Shown here one piece after another: positions 57,151 through 64,000 of a DNA stretch of 64,000 nt. The position numbers and the translations under genes are program-made. Numbering within the stretch: the stretch's first letter is position 1; each line of letters opens with the position of its first letter. The notes under the pieces are model-generated. The model ran no database searches. It saw nothing but the letters and a program-made list of their open reading frames with translations, and was not told the DNA's origin. Location of the stretch: assembly GCF_007565055.1 (NCBI RefSeq), contig NC_044564.1, positions 76,032,563-76,096,562 of the forward strand, given 5' to 3'. The DNA is from Rhinopithecus roxellana (lineage: Eukaryota > Chordata > Mammalia > Primates > Cercopithecidae).

Positions 57151-57926
57151 ATTAAAGTTTAACCACAGTGAGCTTACTTTCTCTCTGTGATATTGATCTT
57201 TTAAGTTCTATATTCTTTGTGTGATTTGATATCTTCAAGCAGATTTTTTTTTGTATCTATTCAAAATAAAATCAGCTTTTATTGTTGATCTTAGAGGAAA
57301 GGTTAATCTGATGCATGATTGTCAATCATACTACAGGTGCAATGAAGTCATAATTATTCTTAAACTAATATTTTGACTATTGCATGTCTGGAAGTTTATT
57401 GGTCTTAGTTGGCATCTAGTCTCAACTTGTTTCCATCTTTTGCCTCCTCTTTTCCTTCTTTCTTCTATTTTTTGTATTTTGTCATTTTTCTCATCCTTTG
57501 GCAATAACAAATTTCTCTGCTTGCCTTATGAGGAGTACTGTTGCTCTTTTTTTGAAGCTTTGAACTCTGTTGTCATCCTAACTGGCAGGATCTGCTTAAC
57601 ACTCCAAGCTCTTAATTTTCCAAGTGCAGAGAGTTGCCTTTTTAAGAGAAATTCTAATCTAGTTGCTAAGAAAAATTTCTCCCACTACTTGCATCCAATT
57701 TCTATAAGTGTATATATCAGTTTTTATATACATAATGCGTAATTCCAAAGAGAAATTGAAGTAGCTTCACAGAAGGAAGTCGAAGTTTTTAACCAAAGTG
57801 TATTTTTGTATTTATCTTGCTGTCAATTTGAAGAGTAATATTTTATATATTCCAGTATGTTTTAAGATCTTAAAAAAAATGTTTAAAACTTTAAACTTTC
57901 CTTGAAGCTTCTTAAAATCTAAGGAT
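57151..57926. other. Unassigned AT-rich DNA
   Basis: No family recognised. The 120-codon open frame at 57380-57742 is rich in L, F and S from pyrimidine-rich DNA, with no domain and no support as a gene. Confidence 0.4.
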
Positions 57927-58286
57927 ATACTCATTGACTTATGATGGGGTTATGCTCTGATAAACTCATTATACATTGAACATATCGTAAATAAAATGCA
58001 TTTAATATATTTCCCCTACCACACATGATATTTTAGTCTCGTCTACCTTAAATGTGCTCAGAACACTTATTAGCTTGCAGTTGAACAAAATCATCTAACA
58101 TAAAGTCTATTTTTATAATAAAGTGTTGAATATTCATGGAGTTCATTTAATACTGTACTGTAAGTGAAAAACAGAATGATTGTATGGCTATTTGAAGTAC
58201 AGTTCCTACTGAATGTATATCACTCTTACACCATCAAAAAGTCGAAAAATTGTAAGTTGAGTCATTTAATGTGAGGACCATCTGTA
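57927..58286 (-). mobile_element. Tigger-type MITE, full length, second copy
   Basis: Left end TACTCATTGACTTATGATGG, then AAATGTGCTCAGAACACTTA, ACAAAATCATCTAACATAAA, ACTGTACTGTAAGTGAAAAA, TTTGAAGTACAGTTCCTACT and a right end AATGTGAGGACCATCTG. It is the same family as the split copy at 41347-42378, in opposite orientation, and intact. It shows which part of that copy is interrupted. Confidence 0.8.
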
Positions 58287-58292
58287 GACCTA

Positions 58293-58338
<46 letters not shown>
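58293..58338. repeat. (CTAT)n tetranucleotide microsatellite
   Basis: About 11-12 perfect CTAT units immediately right of the Tigger MITE. Tetranucleotide arrays of this length are typically polymorphic STRs. Confidence 0.97.
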
Positions 58339-58370
58339 CTACATGTGTGGATAGGATGTCCTTTAAGTGT

Positions 58371-58373
<3 letters not shown>

Positions 58374-58424
<51 letters not shown>
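58374..58424. repeat. (CA)n microsatellite
   Basis: About 25 perfect CA units, 35 bases from the CTAT array, forming a closely spaced pair of STRs. Confidence 0.97.
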
Positions 58425-58427
<3 letters not shown>

Positions 58428-58594
58428 TTATATAAATTTTTTTAATTTCAAAATTAAATTGCAAATGAAGCATTGATACTATGAATATTGCCCTCATAAG
58501 CCTAAAATTTCTTCCATTTTATTTCTTTATAGCCTAGTGCTCTGGATTCACTTTGAGAACTTATCATTTAAGCTGAATTTTAATGTATATATGC

Positions 58595-58765
58595 TGTTCA
58601 CTCATTCAACAAATATTTATTGAGCGATAAGTCAGTGCCAGGCATTTTGCTAAGTGCTAAGCATACTGTGGTGAGCAAAATACACAGGGTCCCTGTCCTC
58701 ATGAAACCTACAGTTCTATTGGAAGACTAGATATTAATAAAATGACATAAAAATACAAGTTATTT
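58595..58765 (-). mobile_element. L2 LINE 3' end, antisense
   Basis: TTCACTCATTCAACAAATAT, TTATTGAGCGATAAGTCAGT, GCCAGGCATTTTGCTAAGTG, GGTCCCTGTCCTCATGAAAC and CTACAGTTCTATTGGAAGAC match reversed L2 3' UTR well. Confidence 0.85.
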
Positions 58766-59662
58766 AAAAGTAAATGGACAGCCTCTATAAAAGCATGTAT
58801 TCAGGGAATCAATATTGGCCAGGCATTGCTAAACAAAACCTTCATGTTGTGTTATTAAAATTTTACCAAAGATTACACATGTTGTCTGCCATTTCCCTGA
58901 ATAGTCAGCAAGGTAAATGATTTTCAGTCACAGCTGCATTAAAGATTTGTTTTGAATGTGGTACAGAATTTCTAATCACCACAAGACCATCACATTAATA
59001 AAATTCCAGGGCATAGCAGGTATCCCACACACCTACATATAGTATGGATAGGATGCCCTTTATTTTAAGTATTATTCTATTTAATGGCACATGTGGGTAG
59101 TGTAAGGATAAAGAAAGAGAGAGTTATTTGTTATATAATACTAGGTAAATTTAGATGTTCAGTGTACTATTGTAAAATTTCATTAATGCTCCAAGTTGGT
59201 GCTGATAGGTAGAAGGATGGATGTGCTAGTATTTATAGGACAGATCACACTTACTTCTAGTATTTTGGCATAAAGTTCAATATATGTGTGAAACTGATGA
59301 AGATTGAATACCTCAGAAGAGAGTAGCAGCCAAACATGATTGTCACTCAAAGTGTTTCTAATTTTGGTCTTGCAGCCTTGCCAAGGGAACAATATAAACA
59401 AGGGAATGGAGGCATAAATGTGTATAGCATTCTTGGCGAATGACAGGCACAACAAAATACAGAGAAATGTAGAATGAGTTGGAAAAAATTGATTATACCC
59501 ACATCATGCATTGAAGGATGTCTGATGTTGGAGCAAAGGGAAAGCCCCCCCCACACTTCTGCCCTCTGAAGTTTTGCTAAAATGAACAAACAATAGAGAG
59601 ATTAACAAGAGAAAAGGTACAAGTTTATTGTGCATAAGCACAGGAACCACACAAAATATGAG
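58766..59662. other. Unassigned DNA left of the THE1 provirus
   Basis: About 900 bases with no recognised repeat. GGATAGGATGCCCTTTA (about 59046) nearly repeats GGATAGGATGTCCTTTA (about 58350), a possible short duplication. The last five bases, ATGAG, are the left flank of the THE1 element. Confidence 0.4.
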
Positions 59663-60027
59663 TGCATTAGTCTGTTCTTACACTGCTAATAAAGACATAC
59701 CTGCAACTGGGTAATTTATAAAGAAAAAGATGTTTAATGGACTCACAGTTCCATATGGCTGGGGAGGCCTCACAATCATGGCGGAGGGCAATGGAGGAGC
59801 AAAGGCATGTCTTACATGGCAGGAGGCAAGAGAACTTGTGTATGGGAACTCCTCTTTATAAAACCATCAGCTCTTGTAAGACTTATTCACTATCATGACA
59901 ACAGCATGAGAAAGACCTGCCCCCATGATTCAATAACCTCCCACTGGGTCCCTCCCACAACATGTGGGATTTATATGAGCTACAATTCAAGATGAGATTT
60001 GGGTGGGGACACAGCTAAACCATATCA
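59663..60027 (-). repeat. THE1 3' LTR (left copy)
   Basis: TGCATTAGTCTGTTCTTACA to AAACCATATCA. Contains GGGGAGGCCTCACAATCATG and TACAATTCAAGATGAGATTT. The TATA-like word on the minus strand (TTTTATAAAG, plus-strand positions about 59854-59863) is intact in this copy. It differs from its partner LTR at several dozen positions by eye. Confidence 0.95.
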
Positions 60028-61580
60028 TCCCATCCCTGGCCCCTCTCAAATCTCATGTCCTCACATTGCAAAACCAATCATGCCTTCCCAACAACCCCCA
60101 AAGTCTAACTCATTTCAGCATTAACTCACAGGCCCACAGCCCAAAGTCTCATGTGAGACAAGGCAATTCCCTTCTGCCTGTGAGTCTGTAAAATCAAAAG
60201 CAAGTTAGTTACTTCATAGGTACAATGGAGGTATGTGCGTTGGGTAAGTACACCTGTTTCAAATGAGAGAAATTGGTCAAAATAAAGGGGCTAAATGCCC
60301 CATGCAAGTCTGAAATCCAGCAGGGCCATGAAATCTTAAAGCTCCAAAATGATCTCCTTGACTCCATGTCTCACATTCAGGTCATGCTGATGCAAGAGGT
60401 GGGCTCCCATGGCCTTGGGAAGCTTCCCTGTGTGGCTTTGCAGGGTACAGCCCCTCTCCTGACTGATTTCATGGGCTGGCATTGAGTGTCTGTGGCTTTT
60501 CCAGGTGCATGGTGCAAGCTATCAGTAGATCTACCATTCTGGAGTCTGAAGGATGGTGGCCCTCTTCTCACAGCTCCACTAGGCAGTGCCCCAGTGGGGA
60601 CTCTGTGGGGGGTCTTTCATATTGCCTTAGCAGAGGTTTTTCATGAGAGCTCCACCCCTGCAGCATACCTCTGCCTGGACATCAAGGTGTTTCCACACAT
60701 CCTCTGAAATCTAGGCAGAGGTTCCTAAACCTCATTTCTTGACTTCTTTGCAGCTGCAGGCCTAGCACCACGTGTAAACCATCAAGGCCTGTGGCTTGTG
60801 CCCTCTCAAGCAATGGTCTGAGCTCTACATTGGACCCTTTTTAGCCATGGCTAGGATGTAGGCTACCAAGTTCCGAGACTGCACAAAGCATCAAGGCCTT
60901 GGACCAGGACCACAAAACCATTATTTTTCTCCCAGGCTTCTAGGCTTGTGATAGAAGGGGCTGCTGTGAAGACCTCTGACGTGCCCTAGAGACATTTTCC
61001 CCATTGTCTTGGTGATTAACTTTTGGATCCTCATTACTTATGCCTATTTCTGCAGCTGGTTTGAATTTCTCCTCAGAAAATGGGTTTTTCTTTTCTGTCA
61101 CATTGTCAGCCTGCACATTTTCTGAACTTTTCTGCTCTGCTTCTCTTCTAAATATAAGTTCCAATTCCAAACCATATATTTGTAAAGACATAAAACTGAA
61201 TGCTTTTAACAGTACCTAAGTCACTTCTTGAACGCTTTGCTGCTTAGAAATTTTTTCCACCAGGTGTCCTAAATCATCTCGCTCAAGTTCAAAGATCCAC
61301 AAGTATCTAGGGCAAGGGCAAAATGCCAGCAGTCCCTTTGCTAAAACTTAGCAAGAATCACCTTTATTCCAGTTCCAAACAAGTTCCTCATCTCCATCTG
61401 AGATGAGCAGCATTTGATCAAAGCCATTCGACAAATATCTAGTTCCAAATTTTCCCACTTCTTCCTGTCTTCTGAGCCCTCTGAACTGTTCCAGCCTCTG
61501 CCTGTTATCCATTTCCAAAGTTGCTTCCACATTTTCGGGTATCTTTACAGCAACACCCCACTCTACCAGTACCAATGTAC
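60028..61580 (-). mobile_element. THE1 internal region, decayed
   Basis: Typical THE1 internal sequence read on the minus strand: it starts beside the right LTR with TGGTACTGGTAGAGTGGGG and continues through AAATGTGGAAGCAACTTTGG and GGCAGAGGCTGGAACAGTT. Open frames of 63-83 codons (60940-61191, 61341-61575, minus strand) are remnants with no intact domain. Length of about 1553 bases is close to the family norm, so no large deletion. Confidence 0.9.
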
Positions 61581-61947
61581 TGTGTTAGTCTGCTCTCACA
61601 CTGCTAATAAAGACATACCTGAGACTGGGTAACTTATGAAGGAAAGAGATTTAAGTGACTCATAGTTCCACGTGACTGGGGAGGCCTCACAATCATGGTG
61701 GAAGGCAAAGGAGGAGCAAAGTCACATCTTACATGGTGACAGGCAAGAGAGCTTGTGTAGGGGAACTCCTCTTTGTAAAACCATCAGATCTCATGATAAG
61801 ACTTATTCACTATTGTGAGAATAGCATGGAAAAGACCCATGCCCATGATTCAATTACCTCCCACCAGATCCCTCTCATGACACGTGGGAATTATGGGAGC
61901 TACAATTCAAGATGAGATTTGAGTAGGAACACAGCCAAACCATATCA
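61581..61947 (-). repeat. THE1 5' LTR (right copy)
   Basis: TGTGTTAGTCTGCTCTCACA to AAACCATATCA. In transcriptional sense this is the promoter LTR. Its TATA-like word is altered: plus strand CTCTTTGTAAAACC against CTCTTTATAAAACC in the other LTR. Confidence 0.95.
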
Positions 61948-64000
61948 TTGAGACTCAAAGAAAAGCCAGAGGGCTGAAGCTTAAATAGCACCCTCTTTAT
62001 TAAGGCAGAGACATATAGGGGAAGGTAGCCAATTTTGAGGAGTAGTAAATTATTTTCAGGGAAATTGAACAGGCTCAAAGGACAAACAATTGTTTGCAAA
62101 TAATTTTCTTTGGAAACTGAATGGGACTGAAAAGTTACAGAAATGTTATGGGCAGAACTGCACTGTGGACAAAGCTGTCTCTTTATGCACATAAGGACTC
62201 TTAGGAAATCTCTCAGAGCTTTCTTCAGAATAGATTATGTCTGTCTGGGTATGGTGATGACTTTTAGCCTCATCCCTTCTCTTCTTTGGTGGTTAACCTT
62301 TCCTGGCTACTTAATGAGATTCCTCGGGGGAACTTTAAGACAATTGTATTACTTTTGGAAGAAGTTATCCTCAGTCAGATAAGGTAACTTCCTGAAGAAG
62401 TGCTTCCCAGTGCTTGTGGATGGTGGGGAGAAGCAAGAGAAAGTTAGAAAGTCCTTGGTTCTGAGGCAGCCTCTAAGGTCTTTCATCTTTTTAAAATTCA
62501 AAAGTGCTCAGCATGCCAAAGCACTATACTTTGAGGTATTGTTCTCTGAGCCCTAGCACTGGCTAAGAATCGAATTGGTAGGGACTAAGGGAGCCACTGA
62601 AATGTATATGTGAATGTGCATGTCAGAGAAAAATATCTGTTATTTGGTAAGATTACTCTGAAAACCCTGAGAAAATGGATTGAAAAGAGGAGAGCTATGG
62701 AGTGCAAAACTTGTTGAAATAGATCATAGCAATCGGAGAAGGGGTGATACTCAAGAATTCCAAAAATATCACTTTTGATTAAAGACCATCTCTTTTTTTT
62801 TTTTCACTCTTGGAAGAAGTTCAACAATTGAGGAATTTAATGAATCTGATAGATTTGAAAGATAAAGATTTAAAAAAACCTCACCTTTTGGATGATTGGT
62901 TTGTATTTAATAATTTGGGGTTTTTAGGTGATATTCATAAAACTTTAAGCATTATATGTTCTAACTTTTCGTTTTGACTCCCTCAAACCATGCTGCATCA
63001 CAACTTAAGAATTAATGTCAATATATAAAAAAATCCCCATCTTTGTCAATTGCTACAGAGCCCTGCACAGTTCTGATGTACACTATTTTAGAAAGTGCCC
63101 TAATTAAAATGGAAACCCATTGTGTCAGTATGTCTGAAGGAGTTAGATTAATGTGCATTTGAATGTTTGTTTGAATATAGCTTTTAGGCTATTGAAATTT
63201 GAGACTGAGACCAGGCACAGCAGCATGGGCCCGGTGAAAGACCAAAGCCAGGCGTGAATATTTACTGACAGGCGTTAAGCAAAGCAGCCACTCTGCTGTT
63301 TGTCTTTTCACTGTCCTGAATATTTGCTTCTTATTAATCTTTTAGGATGTATTCTTCCTTTGCTGAATCCATTATTAAACAGAGAACAGATACTGTGTTA
63401 GCATTGTTTGTTCTTGCTCAGATTGATGGAGGAAAAATGTGTTAGACGTAGTTAAAAGAGGTTGTATTACTTTTTTAATTGTGCGAATTTACAAGTAGAA
63501 CAGATTTCTAATAAGGTGACCTATATTTTCAGTTGTTTTTATGTTAGAAAAGTTTATATCTTAACAATAGATTGTAAAAAATGTTCTCACAAATTCTCTA
63601 AAGTCTCCTTCCTGCTTTTTGGGAGTATCCATAGAATTTTAAAAGAAATTATAGAGCTGGGCTTTTGTGATATAAAAACTACACTGAATTTTATGTTTTA
63701 TGGGCCAGCTAAGGATTGCTCTTCTAGGATGATTTCACTATATTTATCTTTGGTTGCAATTATTGCCTCATAATAATAAAAAATCATATATTGGATCATA
63801 AACATTAAGTATCAATACATCTACAATTCTTTTTCTTTAACCATCTTGCAGTTTGCCAATAAAGTAACTGAGACCTGGAGAATTTAATAAGTTGCCCAAT
63901 ATCAGCTACCTGTAAGTAAAGACACTGATGTTTATATTTAAGCCTGTCTTCAAAGATCCTATTTTTTTTTCTAATTCACCCTGCTGCTTCCACATAGAGA
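61948..64000. other. Repeat-poor DNA to the window end
   Basis: About 2 kb with no interspersed repeat or gene recognised. The part 62950-63440 has a TAATTA homeodomain-type core (63101-63106), SOX-like ATTGT words and a few CpGs near 63230-63280, and may be conserved non-coding DNA. The 103-codon frame at 63462-63773 lies in AT-rich sequence without a recognisable domain. Confidence 0.5.

Larger units (their letters stand above)
59663..61947 (-). mobile_element. THE1 provirus (ERVL-MaLR), near complete, antisense
   Basis: Two LTRs of about 365 bases flank about 1.55 kb of THE1 internal sequence, total about 2.29 kb, matching the expected full THE1 layout. Read on the minus strand the order is 5' LTR (61581-61947), internal, 3' LTR (59663-60027). 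The flanks ATGAG (59658-59662) and TTGAG (61948-61952) are a 5-bp target duplication with one mismatch. The internal part has only short decayed open frames. MaLR elements lack an intact pol and were mobilised by ERVL machinery. Confidence 0.95.

Noticed and set aside
58346..59070. Near-identical 17-mers GGATAGGATG(T/C)CCTTTA about 700 bases apart
   Set aside because: The similarity does not extend convincingly to either side, so a segmental duplication is not supported. It may be chance or part of an unrecognised repeat.
60940..61575. Minus-strand open frames of 63-83 codons
   Set aside because: Decayed THE1 internal sequence; no intact retroviral domain.
1..64000. CRISPR arrays, operons, prophage, tRNA/rRNA, snRNA or Y RNA genes
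   Set aside because: I looked for regularly spaced repeats, ribosome binding sites, and common small-RNA gene signatures such as the U6 or 7SK starts and found none. The repeat content is that of a primate nuclear genome.

Overview
This window reads as AT-rich primate genomic DNA, most likely human or a close relative. It holds Alu, THE1/MST/MLT1 (MaLR) LTRs, L1, L2, MIR, hAT-Charlie MITEs and Tigger elements. No protein-coding gene, tRNA, rRNA, snRNA or CpG island was recognised. The longest ATG-started open frame is 164 codons and lies in antisense L1 DNA. Only five Alus are visible in 64 kb, as expected of a gene-poor, low-GC region or a large intron. All repeat family names are recalled from known consensus sequences and were not searched.

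Layout: 1-12.8 kb is mostly unassigned AT-rich DNA with old hAT MITEs, MIR/L2 tails and two MLT1 LTRs. A primate L1 with an inverted 5' part lies at 12.8-13.5 kb. From 16 to 24.4 kb there are several L2 copies (two arranged head to head), an Alu, an MLT1 LTR and MIRs. An MST LTR follows at 24.9 kb. From 25.4 to 29.8 kb lies antisense L1/HAL1-type sequence with its own inversion junction and a solo MLT1 LTR flanked by an exact 5-bp duplication. The stretch 29.8-41.2 kb is the most repeat-poor part, with one Alu, one MER5 copy and a few L2 fragments. At 41.3-42.5 kb a MIR is split by a Tigger-type element, which is split by another Tigger-type element, which is split by an Alu. From 44.9 to 57 kb come an Alu with a perfect 13-bp duplication, two long antisense L1M tracts broken by younger insertions, and two insert-like blocks I cannot name. 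A nearly complete THE1 provirus lies at 59.66-61.95 kb. The final 2 kb has no recognised repeat.

No genes act together here. The content is a record of transposon insertions over non-repeat DNA. Points most worth checking: the four-layer insertion nest; a 66-nt candidate cassette exon at 50638-50703; an 18-bp perfect inverted repeat at 7939-7996; two L1 inversion junctions; the unassigned 1.4-kb block inside an L1 (52872-54271); and several repeat-free intervals that could be conserved non-coding DNA.

Element boundaries were read by eye and are usually good to about 5-20 bases; old L1, L2 and MIR edges are looser.
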